Positions 16,134 to 25,021 of a stretch of DNA of 64,000 nt are shown one piece after another. Origin of the DNA: Solidesulfovibrio magneticus RS-1 (GTDB lineage Bacteria > Desulfobacterota > Desulfovibrionia > Desulfovibrionales > Desulfovibrionaceae); contig NC_012796.1 of NCBI RefSeq assembly GCF_000010665.1, forward strand, positions 3,129,501 through 3,193,500. The letters run 5' to 3'. A program made the position numbers and the translations under genes. The stretch's first letter is position 1. Each line of letters begins with the position of its first letter. The notes beneath the pieces were generated by a model, which saw nothing but the letters and a program-made list of their open reading frames with translations, made no database searches and was not told the origin of the DNA.

Positions 16134-18101
16134 ATGGAAATCCCCGTTCTGCCCGACGTCACCGTTGTTTTCGGCCTGGCCGTAGTGGTCATCCTGGTCT
16201 GCCACCGCATGAAGGTGCCGGCCATCGTCGGCATGTTGCTGACCGGAATGCTCTGCGGCCCTCACGGACTGGGACTGGTCCGCTCGGCCCACGATGTCGA
16301 AATCCTCTCGGAAATCGGCGTCATCATGCTGCTTTTCACCATCGGTCTGGAACTTTCCCTGGCCGACCTGTCGCGCCTCAAACGCCCGGTCTTCATCGGC
16401 GGTTCGGCCCAGATGGCGCTCACCTGGGCCGTTTTTTTCGCCGTGCCCTACTATCTGCTGGATTTCTCCGGCGGCTCCTCGGTGCTCATCGGCATGTTGG
16501 CCGCCCTGTCCAGCACGGCCATCGTGCTCAAAACTCTGCAAGAGTGCTCCCAGATGGAGGCTCCCCACGGCCGGGTCAGCCTGGGCATCCTCATCTTCCA
16601 GGATTTGCTGGCCGTGCCCATGATGCTTGCCGTGCCGCTGCTGGCCGGGAGCACCTTCGGCTTCACCAGTTCCATCATCTACACCGTGGGCAAGGGCGCG
16701 CTCATCTTGGTTCTGCTGGTCTTTTTCGCCAAAAAGATCATGCCCGGGCTGCTCCTTTCCATTGTCCGCACCCGCAGCCGCGAACTGTTCCTCATGACCG
16801 CCCTGGCCATCTGCATGGCCGTCAGCCTGCTCACCGCCTCCATCGGCCTGTCCCTGTCCCTGGGGGCCTTCCTGGCCGGGTTGCTCCTGTCCGGCTCGGA
16901 CTACCGCGAAAATCTCCACGAAGCCGTGCTACCCTTCAAGGACGTCTTCACGTCGTTGTTTTTCATTTCCATCGGCATGTTGCTCAATGTCGGGTCGGCC
17001 TCGGCCCATCTCGGCGAAGTGATCCTGGCGGCTCTCCTGCTGCTTGTCACCAAGGCCGCCCTGGCCGGCACGGCGGCCCGCATCCTGGGCTACCCGACCC
17101 GCACCGCCGTGCTGGTCGGCATGGCCCTGTGCCAGGTCGGCGAATTCTCCTTCATCCTGGCCAAGACCGGCTTCGACAAGGACGTCATCTCCGAACATTT
17201 CTACCAGAAATTCCTGGCCGCCAGCATCCTGACCATGGTGCTGGCCCCGTTTTGCATTACCCTCGCCCCGCGCATCGCCGCCCTGGTCTGCCGCTGGCTG
17301 CGGGTGTGCGACGCGCCAGACGAATTGCCCGCCGCCCACTACAGCAACCACCTCATCATCCTGGGCTTCGGGGCCGGCGGCCGCCAACTGGCCCGGGCGG
17401 CCAAAAACGCCGAAATCCCCTACGTCATTCTGGAAATGAACCCGGACACGGTGCGAAACGAAGCGAAAAAAGGCGAACCCATCCTGTTTGGCGACGCCTC
17501 CAAGCCCGGGGTGCTGTCCCACATCTGCGTCCAGGAGGCCAAGGCCCTGGCCGTGGTCATCTCCGACGCGGCCGCCTCGCGCCGGGCCGTGGAGATCGCC
17601 CGCCAGGAAAACCCGGCCCTCTACATCGTGGCCCGCACGCGGTTCAACACCGAAATCACCGCCCTACTCGACCTCGGAGCCAACGACGTCATCGCCGAGG
17701 AATTCGAAGCTTCGCTTGGCGTCTTCACCCGGGTCATGGACAAGTTCATGATCCCCCACGACGACATAGAGCGCATGGTGGCCGACATCCGGCGCGAGGG
17801 CTACAAATCCATGCTGCCGGGCAGCTTCAACGAGCTAGCCGTCCATGTGCCGGACAAGTCCCTGGCCGGGCTGCACGTTGCGGTGTTCACGGTGGATACG
17901 GCCTCGCCCCTGGCCGGCCGGTCGCTCATGGACGTGCATCTGCGGCGCGAACACGACCTGACCGTGGCCGCCGCCCGGCGCGGCGAAGAGTTCGTGCCCA
18001 ACCCCGATGGACCCTTCGTGCTGTCTGCCGGCGACCGGCTCTACGTCATGGGCACGGCTGAGGCCTTGAAGAAAGGGGCGGGGCTGTTTCGGGGAGCTTG
18101 A
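16134..18101 (+). CDS. Cation:proton antiporter, CPA2/Kef type with RCK N and C domains
   Basis: A 655-residue protein with about twelve helices of the Na+/H+ exchanger fold (VPAIVGMLLTGMLCGPHGLG; EIGVIMLLFTIGLELS; SLGAFLAGLLLSGSDY), followed by a TrkA-N domain (LIILGFGAGGRQLARAAKNAE; LFGDASKPGVL) and a TrkA-C domain at the end (SLAGLHVAVFTVDTASPLAG...GDRLYVMG). It probably exports K+ or Na+ in exchange for protons under control of a nucleotide-bound RCK. I start at the ATG at 16134, giving MEIPVLPDVTVVFGLAV; the frame is open to TTG 16107. The upstream MarR gene is co-oriented. Confidence 0.92.
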   Translation: MEIPVLPDVTVVFGLAVVVILVCHRMKVPAIVGMLLTGMLCGPHGLGLVRSAHDVEILSEIGVIMLLFTIGLELSLADLSRLKRPVFIGGSAQMALTWAVFFAVPYYLLDFSGGSSVLIGMLAALSSTAIVLKTLQECSQMEAPHGRVSLGILIFQDLLAVPMMLAVPLLAGSTFGFTSSIIYTVGKGALILVLLVFFAKKIMPGLLLSIVRTRSRELFLMTALAICMAVSLLTASIGLSLSLGAFLAGLLLSGSDYRENLHEAVLPFKDVFTSLFFISIGMLLNVGSASAHLGEVILAALLLLVTKAALAGTAARILGYPTRTAVLVGMALCQVGEFSFILAKTGFDKDVISEHFYQKFLAASILTMVLAPFCITLAPRIAALVCRWLRVCDAPDELPAAHYSNHLIILGFGAGGRQLARAAKNAEIPYVILEMNPDTVRNEAKKGEPILFGDASKPGVLSHICVQEAKALAVVISDAAASRRAVEIARQENPALYIVARTRFNTEITALLDLGANDVIAEEFEASLGVFTRVMDKFMIPHDDIERMVADIRREGYKSMLPGSFNELAVHVPDKSLAGLHVAVFTVDTASPLAGRSLMDVHLRREHDLTVAAARRGEEFVPNPDGPFVLSAGDRLYVMGTAEALKKGAGLFRGA

Positions 18102-18110
18102 GAGGAGAGA

Positions 18111-18167
18111 AGAAGAGGCCTCCGGCGGCCAAAGGGGCTGAGCCCCTTTGGAAACCCCACCTGGGGA
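18111..18167 (+). repeat. Dispersed GCCTCCGGCGGC-box hairpin repeat, copy 4
   Basis: AGAAGAG, then GCCTCCGGCGGC, then a near-perfect hairpin CAAAGGGGCTGAGCCCCTTTG and GAAACCCC. It starts about ten bases after the antiporter stop, sense to that gene, and ends before the convergent gene at 18176. Confidence 0.8.
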
Positions 18168-18175
18168 GGGCCGGG

Positions 18176-19093
18176 TCAGCGCCGGGTCTTGAAGGCTTGG
18201 CGGGCCGCCGCCAGATCAAACAGCGCGTGGCCTACGCTCTTAAAAACGATTGGCCCTGCCGGGCGCGGCGGCGCGTCGTCAAGCACGTTCTCCACGGGCG
18301 TCACCCGCCCCCAATCCACGCCGGCCCGCAGATAATCCCCGGCCTCGACCTTGGCCGAAGCAAGATCATCCACAAAAAGCGACGCCCGCTCCACCAGCGA
18401 GGCCGGCAGCTCGGCGGCTTGGGGCGTAAACGATCCCACCGCCGCGACAAACGCCCCGTCCCGCACGTTGTCCACAAGGACCGGCTCGGAACTCGTCGTC
18501 GCCGTGACAATGAGCCCGGCCCGGGCCGTCAGCCGGTCGCGCTCGGCTTCATCGGCCGTGACGGCCACCGTGACGCCCATGGCCGCCAGTTCCCTGGCCG
18601 CTGCCTCAAGCAGCACCGGGTCGCGGCCGCACAACACGATTTCCTGCACCCCAAGGCCCTGCCAAAAGGCCGCCGCGTGCCCCCGCGCCTGCACCCCGTT
18701 GCCGATGATGACCAGCGGCCCGCCCGGTTCCCTGGCCAACCGCCGCGCGGCAAGCAGCGTCACCGCCGCCGTACGCCGGGCCGTGACCGTGGGGCCGTCC
18801 AGGCTTCCCAACCGCTCGCCCGTGGCCGCGTCCAGCACCGTCACCTCGCCCTGGATCACCGGCCGCTCCCGGTTGCCGGGATGCACGGTGATGGTCTTGA
18901 CCACGGCCATGGCCCCGTCCGCCGCCGGCATGCACAAAAGCACCCCGCCAGGCACAGGCACGGCCAGACGCTCGGGCGCGAAAGCCTCGCCGGCCTTCCT
19001 GGCCCGCAACACGTCGGCCACGGCGTCGGAGAGGGCCAGATAGTCGAAAAGGCCGACAACGGGGGGTGTGGCGGTGGTTGTGGCTGTGGACAT
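18176..19093 (-). CDS. Ornithine cyclodeaminase/mu-crystallin family protein
   Basis: A 305-residue NAD(P)-dependent enzyme. The Rossmann motif is at about 127-135 (LVIIGNGVQARGH; family usual GxGxQA), preceded by the substrate loop GPTVTARRTAAVTLLAARRL and followed by the acidic VDDLASAKVEAGDYL. Family members include ornithine cyclodeaminase, delta-1-pyrroline-2-carboxylate reductase and alanine dehydrogenase. The context does not say which reaction applies, so I leave the symbol empty. It is transcribed alone, with dispersed repeat copies on both sides. Confidence 0.85.
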   Translation of the reverse strand: MSTATTTATPPVVGLFDYLALSDAVADVLRARKAGEAFAPERLAVPVPGGVLLCMPAADGAMAVVKTITVHPGNRERPVIQGEVTVLDAATGERLGSLDGPTVTARRTAAVTLLAARRLAREPGGPLVIIGNGVQARGHAAAFWQGLGVQEIVLCGRDPVLLEAAARELAAMGVTVAVTADEAERDRLTARAGLIVTATTSSEPVLVDNVRDGAFVAAVGSFTPQAAELPASLVERASLFVDDLASAKVEAGDYLRAGVDWGRVTPVENVLDDAPPRPAGPIVFKSVGHALFDLAAARQAFKTRR

Positions 19094-19096
19094 GGG

Positions 19097-19141
19097 GGAG
19101 GCCTCCGGCGGCCGGGGGGATGATCCCCCCGGACCCCTGCA
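19097..19141 (+). repeat. Dispersed GCCTCCGGCGGC-box hairpin repeat, copy 5
   Basis: GGAGGCCTCCGGCGGC is followed by a perfect hairpin CCGGGGGGA-TGA-TCCCCCCGG and then ACCCC. It lies immediately upstream of the gene that starts at 19093 on the opposite strand. Confidence 0.8.
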
Positions 19142-19315
19142 ACGGGAAACAATTTATGGGGCCAGGAACGCGCTGTTTCAAGGTCGCAAAGAATAAAAGG
19201 GAGCCATTGAAGCTTGCCAACCGACGCAGTTCCGGCGGCCAAGCGATCCACGCTCCGTCACCCTACCGCCGCTTGACACGGATGGCAAACCGCCCGCCAA
19301 AGCGCCGCATCCAAC

Positions 19316-19349
19316 AAAAAGGCCGGAGCGCCATCGACGCTCCGGCCTT
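19316..19349 (-). terminator. Rho-independent terminator of the RND efflux operon
   Basis: A 12-bp perfect stem (AAGGCCGGAGCG and complement) with a seven-base loop. On the minus strand it is followed by TTTTTG, as expected downstream of the RND permease stop at 19443. Confidence 0.85.
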
Positions 19350-19442
19350 GGATAAGCCAATCCCATTTGCCGCGCGTTGTCGTCCGCGCCGCCAGCCGGC
19401 ATCAAGCCGGCCAGATTCCCCGAGGAAACTCGGGCTCGCCGC

Positions 19443-22400
19443 CTAGGCCTCGTCCTTCTCGGCCCTGTGTCCCACCAGCCAGGTCTGCAGCTCGTCCATG
19501 TAGGTGTAGAAACATGGCGTGAGATAGAGCGTCACCATCTGGGAGATGACCAAGCCGCCGGCGACCACGAGGCCCAAAGGCTGGCGGGCGTCGCCGCCGG
19601 CCCCCATGCCCAGCGCGATGGGGAAGATGCCGGCGATGGCCGCCACCGTGGTCATCATGATGGGGCGGAAACGCACGATGCAGCCCTCGAACACGGCGTC
19701 AAAGGGCGACTTGCCCTCTTTCTCGGCCTCGATGGCGAAGTCGATGACCATGATCGAGTTCTTCTTGACGATGCCGATGAGCATGATGATGCCGATGAAG
19801 CCGTAGAGGTCGAGCTGTCGGCCGAAAACCAGCAAGGTGATCAAGCCGCCCAGCGCCGCCGAAGGCAGACCGGACAGAATGGTGATGGGGTGGATGAAGC
19901 TCTCGTAGAGGATGCCGAGAATGATGTAGATGATCATGATGGCCAAGAACAGCAGGAACGGCACGCTGGCCAGGGATTCCTTGAAGGCCGTGGCCTGGCC
20001 TTCGAAGATGTAGCTGATGTTGGTCGGCAGCTCCTGCTTGGACAAGGCTTCGATGGCCGTGACGGCCTCGCCGATGGAATAGTTGCCGGCGGTGTTAAAC
20101 GAGATGGTGACCGAAGTAAGCTGGCCGGTGTGGTTGACGACCAGCGGCCCGGTGTCCTCGGTCATCTTCACCAGGCCGTTTAAGGGCACCAGCACCGGCG
20201 TGCCGTCGGAATTGGTCTGGTTGGTGCGCACGTAGAGCTTGTTCAAAAGATCCGGCCGGCGCTGGTACTCGGGCTGCACTTCCACGATGACCTTGTAGGT
20301 GTCGGTGGAGCCGTAGAGGTTGGTGAGCTGGCGGGCGGCGTAGGCGGTCATGAGCGCCGTCTCGATGGACGAGGCCGTGACCCCAAGGGCTTGCGCCTTG
20401 TCGCGGTCGATGTCGATGCGCACCTGGGGACCGTCGATCTGCATGTCGGTGTTGACGTCGGTGATTTCCTTGAGCTTGCGCATGGACATGGCCATCTTGC
20501 GGGCCACGGGATAGAGCTCGCCGGGATCGGGCGAGAGCAGCGTGTACTGGTAGAGCGCCTTGGTCTGCTTGCCGCCGATCTGGATGGAGGGCGGGTTGTA
20601 CATGAAGACGAAGAGATCGGGCACCTCGGCCATCTTCGGGCGCAGGTCGTCGATGATCTGCTGGGCGCTGCGCTTGCGGTGCTCCATGGGGGCCAGAAGC
20701 GGGAACATGGCGGCGTTGTTCATGGAGGTGTTGGGACCGCCCACGCCCACGACGCCGATGAACTTGAACACGTCCGGATCGGCCATGAACACGCGCCCGA
20801 CCTTGAGTACCCGGTCCTTCATGGTCTCGAACGAGGCCGACTGCTCGGCCATGCCGAAGGCGTAGAAGATGCCGGAGTCGGTGGCCGGAATAAAGCCCGT
20901 GGGCACCACGGTGAACAGCCAGAAGGTCAGCCCCAGGATGGCCATGGACAGGATCATGACGAAAAAGCGGAACCGCAGGGCCAGATGCAGCGTCTTCTCG
21001 TAGCCGTGCTCGATCCATTTGAAGATCTTGCCGGACTCGGAGATTTTGCCCGACAAAAACCGGCTGCACATCATGGGTGTGAGCGACAACGTGACGAAGC
21101 CGGACACGAGGATGCACAGCGTGATGGTGATGGCCATTTCGTTGAGCACGCGCCCGAGGATGCCGGCCATGAACATGATGGGAATAAAGACCACGGCCAG
21201 GGACAGGGTCATGGAGATGATGGTGAAGCCGATCTGGCGCGCCCCGTCCAGGGAGGCCTGCATGATCTTTTTGCCCATCTCGGTGTGGCGCACGATGTTT
21301 TCGATCATGACGATGGCGTCGTCCACGACGAACCCGACGGCCAGGATGATGGCCATGGCCGAGAGGTTGTCGATGGAAAACCCGAAAAAGACCATGAGCG
21401 AGAGCGTGCCGATAAGGGCCGTGGGCAAGGCCAGACTGGCGATGATGGTGGCCGGCAGGTTGTTGAGGAACAAGTAGACCACGATGACGACCAGAGAGAT
21501 GGACAAAAGCAGGGTGAACTGGACGTCGTCGATGGCTTCCTTGATGGACTTGGAGCGGTCGTAAAGGAATTCGAGCTTGACCGAGGGCGGCAGCGTGGCC
21601 TCAATGCTGGGGATCATGGCCCGGATGGCGTCCACCAGCTGGATGGTGTTGGTGCCGGCGGCGCGTTTGACGGCGATGACGATGCCTTGCTGCTGGTCGA
21701 AAAAGGCGGCGTTTTTGTCGTTTATCGTGGAGTCGATGGTCTGACCCACGTCTTGGAGCCGCACCGGGTTGCCGTTGCGGTAGGCGATGATCTGGCGGTT
21801 GTAGGCCGTGGCGCTGGTCAACTGGCCCTGAGCCTTGATGGTGAACAGGCGATCGATGCCGTAGAGGGAGCCGGTGGGCTGCAGCACGGTTTCGTTGTTG
21901 AACGCGTTGGCCACTTCGTCGATGCCAATCGACAGGGCGGCCAGCTTGTCCGGGTTGACCTGGACCCGCGGCGAATAGGTCTGGTCGCCGTAAACGGCCA
22001 CCTGGGCCACGCCGTTGATCATGGAGATGCGCTGGGCGATGTAGACCTTGGCGTAGTTGGTGACGCGGAAAAGCGGCATGGTGTCGCTAGAGACGCGGAT
22101 GTAGATGATGGGCATGTCGGCCGGATTGACCTTCTGGAAGGTCGGCGGACTCGGCATGTTGGTGGGCAGGCTGCCCTGGGCGGCGTTGATGTAGGTGAGC
22201 ACGTCGGTGCCCGCGCCGTCGATGTTGCGCGACAGGTCGAACTGCAGCGTGATGGTGGTGGTGCCCAGCGAGTTGGCCGAGCTCATGGATTGCAGGCCCG
22301 AGATCGAGGTGAACTGGCGCTCCAGCGGCGTGGCCACGGCCGAGGCCATGGTTTCGGGGTCGGCGCCGGGCAACGAGGCCGTCACCTGGATGGTGGGGAA

Positions 22401-22517
22401 GTCGATGCTCGGCATTTCGCTGATGGGCAGCGAAAAATAGGAGACAATGCCGAAGAAGACCAGCGCGGCCATCAGCAGCGTTGTCGCCACCGGCCGCTTA
22501 ATGAAAAGATCGGTCAT
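19443..22517 (-). CDS. RND efflux permease, hydrophobe/amphiphile (AcrB/MdtB) type
   Basis: A complete 1024-residue inner-membrane pump. It starts MTDLFIKRPVATTLLMAALVFFGIVSYFSLP, as in HAE1 family members (TM1). The proton-relay acidic pair sits in TM4 (VGFVVDDAIVMIENIVRH) and the relay lysine in TM10-11 (GIVKKNSIMVIDFAIEAEKEG). Two large periplasmic loops carry the porter domains, including the usual LPGADPETMASAVATPLE segment. With the adaptor gene 11 bases upstream it should form a tripartite pump with an outer-membrane TolC-like protein, whose gene is not next to it. Substrates are likely drugs, dyes or detergents. A terminator closes the operon. Confidence 0.95.
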   Translation of the reverse strand: MTDLFIKRPVATTLLMAALVFFGIVSYFSLPISEMPSIDFPTIQVTASLPGADPETMASAVATPLERQFTSISGLQSMSSANSLGTTTITLQFDLSRNIDGAGTDVLTYINAAQGSLPTNMPSPPTFQKVNPADMPIIYIRVSSDTMPLFRVTNYAKVYIAQRISMINGVAQVAVYGDQTYSPRVQVNPDKLAALSIGIDEVANAFNNETVLQPTGSLYGIDRLFTIKAQGQLTSATAYNRQIIAYRNGNPVRLQDVGQTIDSTINDKNAAFFDQQQGIVIAVKRAAGTNTIQLVDAIRAMIPSIEATLPPSVKLEFLYDRSKSIKEAIDDVQFTLLLSISLVVIVVYLFLNNLPATIIASLALPTALIGTLSLMVFFGFSIDNLSAMAIILAVGFVVDDAIVMIENIVRHTEMGKKIMQASLDGARQIGFTIISMTLSLAVVFIPIMFMAGILGRVLNEMAITITLCILVSGFVTLSLTPMMCSRFLSGKISESGKIFKWIEHGYEKTLHLALRFRFFVMILSMAILGLTFWLFTVVPTGFIPATDSGIFYAFGMAEQSASFETMKDRVLKVGRVFMADPDVFKFIGVVGVGGPNTSMNNAAMFPLLAPMEHRKRSAQQIIDDLRPKMAEVPDLFVFMYNPPSIQIGGKQTKALYQYTLLSPDPGELYPVARKMAMSMRKLKEITDVNTDMQIDGPQVRIDIDRDKAQALGVTASSIETALMTAYAARQLTNLYGSTDTYKVIVEVQPEYQRRPDLLNKLYVRTNQTNSDGTPVLVPLNGLVKMTEDTGPLVVNHTGQLTSVTISFNTAGNYSIGEAVTAIEALSKQELPTNISYIFEGQATAFKESLASVPFLLFLAIMIIYIILGILYESFIHPITILSGLPSAALGGLITLLVFGRQLDLYGFIGIIMLIGIVKKNSIMVIDFAIEAEKEGKSPFDAVFEGCIVRFRPIMMTTVAAIAGIFPIALGMGAGGDARQPLGLVVAGGLVISQMVTLYLTPCFYTYMDELQTWLVGHRAEKDEA

Positions 22518-22528
22518 GACTGGTTCCC

Positions 22529-23737
22529 CTACTCGGCCCCGGCAGCGGCATCAGACTTCTTGACCTTGTCCGCCACTGCCTGGGGGGAAACCGGCCCTTC
22601 CTTGTAGGTCGTGCCATCCACGATCTTGATGGGCACGCCCGGGAACAGCTTGATCTGGCCCGAGGTGATGACCTTTTCCCCGACGGCCAGCCCCTTTTCG
22701 ATGACGGTCTGGTCCACGATCTTGCGACCGGCCGTCACCGGGCGGATTTCCACGGTATTGTCGGGCTTGGCAATGAAAAGCGAAGCCCCGGACTGGGTGG
22801 CGACCACGGCGCTGGACGGCACGAGCAACGTGTCGGCGGTCTGGGCCAGGACCACCGAGGCGTCCACGAACTGGCCGGGCCACAGGGCCCGGTCGGTGTT
22901 GGGAAACACGCCCTGGAGGGTGATGGTGCCGGTGGAGGTGTCCACGGTGTTGTTGATGACGTTGAGCACGCCCTTGGCGGCCACTTCCTGGCGGCCGGGA
23001 TAGCGGACGTCCACGGCGAGCTGCTCCTTGGCGGCGTAGGCGCGGATGTCGGGCAGATATTTTTCGGCCACGGCGAACTGGACGTTGATGGGTTCGATCT
23101 GGTTGAGGGTGATGATGACGTCCTTGTTGGCCTCGATGAGGTTGCCGGTCTTGTACTGCTGCAAGCCGACCACGCCGGTGCAGGGCGCGTAGATGTAGCA
23201 GTAATCGAGATTGACCTTGGCGTTGACCACGGACGCCTCGTCCACCTTCACCTGTTCGTCGGCCTGTTGCCAGGCGGTGCGCTTTTGTTCGTAGTCTTCC
23301 TGGCTGACCACGGCCTGGGCCACGAGATCGCGGAAACGCAGCCAGTCGCGTTTGGCCTGCAGCGCCGTGGCCCGGTCCCGGGCCAGGGTGCTCTTGGCCT
23401 CGTCAAGCTTGGCCTTGTAGGAATCGGGATCAATGACGAGGAGCAGCTGGCCTTCCTTGACCACGTCGCCTTCGGCAAAAAGGGTCTTTTGCAGCACGCC
23501 CGTGACTTGGGAGCGCACGCTCACCGTGCGCACGGCATAGACATGGCCGATGCCGTCCACGGCCAGGGGGGCGGTGGTGGCCTTGGCCTCCATGACCGTG
23601 ACCTCGACCGGGGTCGGTTTTTCGGCCTGGGGCTTTTTCTTTTCGCATCCGGCCAGCAGCGCCGAGAGGACAAACGCCAGCAAAACGGCGGCACAGGCGC
23701 TGGACCGGGCGGCCGAGCGGGAAATCGTGACAGGCAT
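22529..23737 (-). CDS. RND efflux periplasmic adaptor (membrane fusion protein), lipoprotein
   Basis: A 402-residue adaptor. The N-terminus is a signal peptide with a lipobox (LSALLAGC), so it is probably anchored to the inner membrane by lipid at that cysteine. The order of parts is typical: first lipoyl half (GHVYAVRTVSVRSQVTGVL), helical hairpin (about 110-190, LDEAKSTLARDRATALQAKR), second lipoyl half (CYIYAPCTGVVGLQQYKTGN), beta-barrel and membrane-proximal domains. I start at ATG 23737, with GAGGAGA about eight bases upstream, instead of the longer open frame to 23854. It is paired with the permease gene 11 bases downstream. Confidence 0.93.
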   Translation of the reverse strand: MPVTISRSAARSSACAAVLLAFVLSALLAGCEKKKPQAEKPTPVEVTVMEAKATTAPLAVDGIGHVYAVRTVSVRSQVTGVLQKTLFAEGDVVKEGQLLLVIDPDSYKAKLDEAKSTLARDRATALQAKRDWLRFRDLVAQAVVSQEDYEQKRTAWQQADEQVKVDEASVVNAKVNLDYCYIYAPCTGVVGLQQYKTGNLIEANKDVIITLNQIEPINVQFAVAEKYLPDIRAYAAKEQLAVDVRYPGRQEVAAKGVLNVINNTVDTSTGTITLQGVFPNTDRALWPGQFVDASVVLAQTADTLLVPSSAVVATQSGASLFIAKPDNTVEIRPVTAGRKIVDQTVIEKGLAVGEKVITSGQIKLFPGVPIKIVDGTTYKEGPVSPQAVADKVKKSDAAAGAE

Positions 23738-23905
23738 GGATGCGGTCTCCTCTCGTTGGCGTCGCGGCGCGACGTACCAGGCCCAAGGGGCGGACGCTAC
23801 GCGACACAGCCCGACAAATGCCATCCCTCTCCCGCACATGCCTGCGAAAGTCAAGGGATTAACCAGAGTTGTAACGTGCCGACGCCGGATCGGCCAATAC
23901 TTCGC

Positions 23906-25021
23906 TTATTGGATGGCCTGCTTGCCCAGATACGGCCCGTAGAGTTGGGCTCGGTATTCGGTGTCGACCAGCCGGCGCAGCAAGGCCACGTTGACGGACT
24001 TGCGCAACAGCGAACCGCGCGGAAAGGCAAAACCGTAGAGCTGCGGATCGAAAAAGCCCGGCAAAATCCGCACGTCGCCGGTAAAATCCCGGTGCTGGTA
24101 GTAATGTAAAATGGGCTGGTCGTGGACAAAGGCGTCGAGATCACCGTCCACCAGGGCGGTGAGGCCCGCGTCCACCGTCTGATACCGGCGCACGCCGATA
24201 TGGCCGGCCACCAGCTCTTCCTCGGCGGCGCTGTCCTGCAACACGCCTACCCGCACCTTGGGCAGATCGTCCGGGCCATGCACCCGGCCGGTCAAGGTGT
24301 CCACGGTCAGCGACGAGGTGATTCCGGCGGTGAAGGTGGCCAAAAGCGCCACCGAAGCGAACATCCAGACCATGGCCAGAGCGCGCCCCATGAAGGTTTT
24401 GGGCGTGGCGTCGCCGTAGCCCACCGAGGTCATGGTCACGGCCGACCACCACATGCCGTCGCCTATGCCCTTGCCGCCGGGCCGGAAATGCTCGGGATTG
24501 CGCCGCCGCTCCAGCAGCCAGACCCCAATGCCGACCAGCAGCAGCAGGGCCAGCAGGGAGCCGACGTAAAAGAGCACCTGGGAAGAAAATATGGCGTCCA
24601 CGACGCGCTCGACGGCGCTTTCCGCCACGGCCGGCACGGCAATGCCCAGGCCCGAATAGTAAAACGGCTGGGAGAAATCCATCTGCGCCTCGCGCTCGGG
24701 GGTCAGGGACAAGGCCGAAACGCCCACGTCCACCTCGCCCCCGCGCACGGCGGCGAGCAATGCCTCCAGGCCGTATTCCCGGGTGGTGAAGCGCAGGCCC
24801 AAATCCTGGGCCACGTCCTCCCACAGATCGTAGGCCACGCCGACGTAGTTGCCGTTGGGGTCTTTTTCCACAAACGGCGGGGCAATGACCACGCCAACGG
24901 TCAGGGTGCGGCCGGCAAAGGACGGATCCACCGGTTCGAGCTTGGACTCGCAGGCCCCCTGCCCGGCCACGGCCAGCACCAACGCCGCGCATCCCAGGGC
25001 GGCCAGAAGAAGACGGCGCAT
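23906..25021 (-). CDS. GluR0-like ligand-gated potassium channel
   Basis: A 371-residue protein combining a periplasmic binding protein (family 3) with a K+ channel pore, the architecture of prokaryotic ionotropic glutamate receptors. Order: signal peptide (1-24); binding lobe S1 (about 40-140, LTVGVVIAPPFVEKDPNGNY); TM1 (about 149-169); pore loop with the K+ filter TSVGYGD at 198-204; TM2 (about 212-238); binding lobe S2 (about 255-365, VRVGVLQDSAAEEELV; AFVHDQPIL). In GluR0 an amino acid binding outside opens a K+ pore. The ligand here is unknown. Its ATG shares one base with the stop of the upstream MscS gene (TAATG), so the two are translationally coupled. Confidence 0.88.
   Translation of the reverse strand: MRRLLLAALGCAALVLAVAGQGACESKLEPVDPSFAGRTLTVGVVIAPPFVEKDPNGNYVGVAYDLWEDVAQDLGLRFTTREYGLEALLAAVRGGEVDVGVSALSLTPEREAQMDFSQPFYYSGLGIAVPAVAESAVERVVDAIFSSQVLFYVGSLLALLLLVGIGVWLLERRRNPEHFRPGGKGIGDGMWWSAVTMTSVGYGDATPKTFMGRALAMVWMFASVALLATFTAGITSSLTVDTLTGRVHGPDDLPKVRVGVLQDSAAEEELVAGHIGVRRYQTVDAGLTALVDGDLDAFVHDQPILHYYQHRDFTGDVRILPGFFDPQLYGFAFPRGSLLRKSVNVALLRRLVDTEYRAQLYGPYLGKQAIQ

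Larger units (their letters stand above)
19094..19442. other. Intergenic region with repeat copy 5 and RND operon terminator
   Basis: Besides the repeat at 19097-19141 and the hairpin at 19316-19349, I see no convincing gene. Short overlapping frames have no family resemblance. The promoter of the ornithine cyclodeaminase-family gene must lie here. Confidence 0.6.

Noticed and set aside
20391-22607. 738-codon plus-strand frame opposite the RND permease
   Set aside because: Antisense shadow of a well-conserved RND gene, with Asp/His/Gly-rich translation and no domain.
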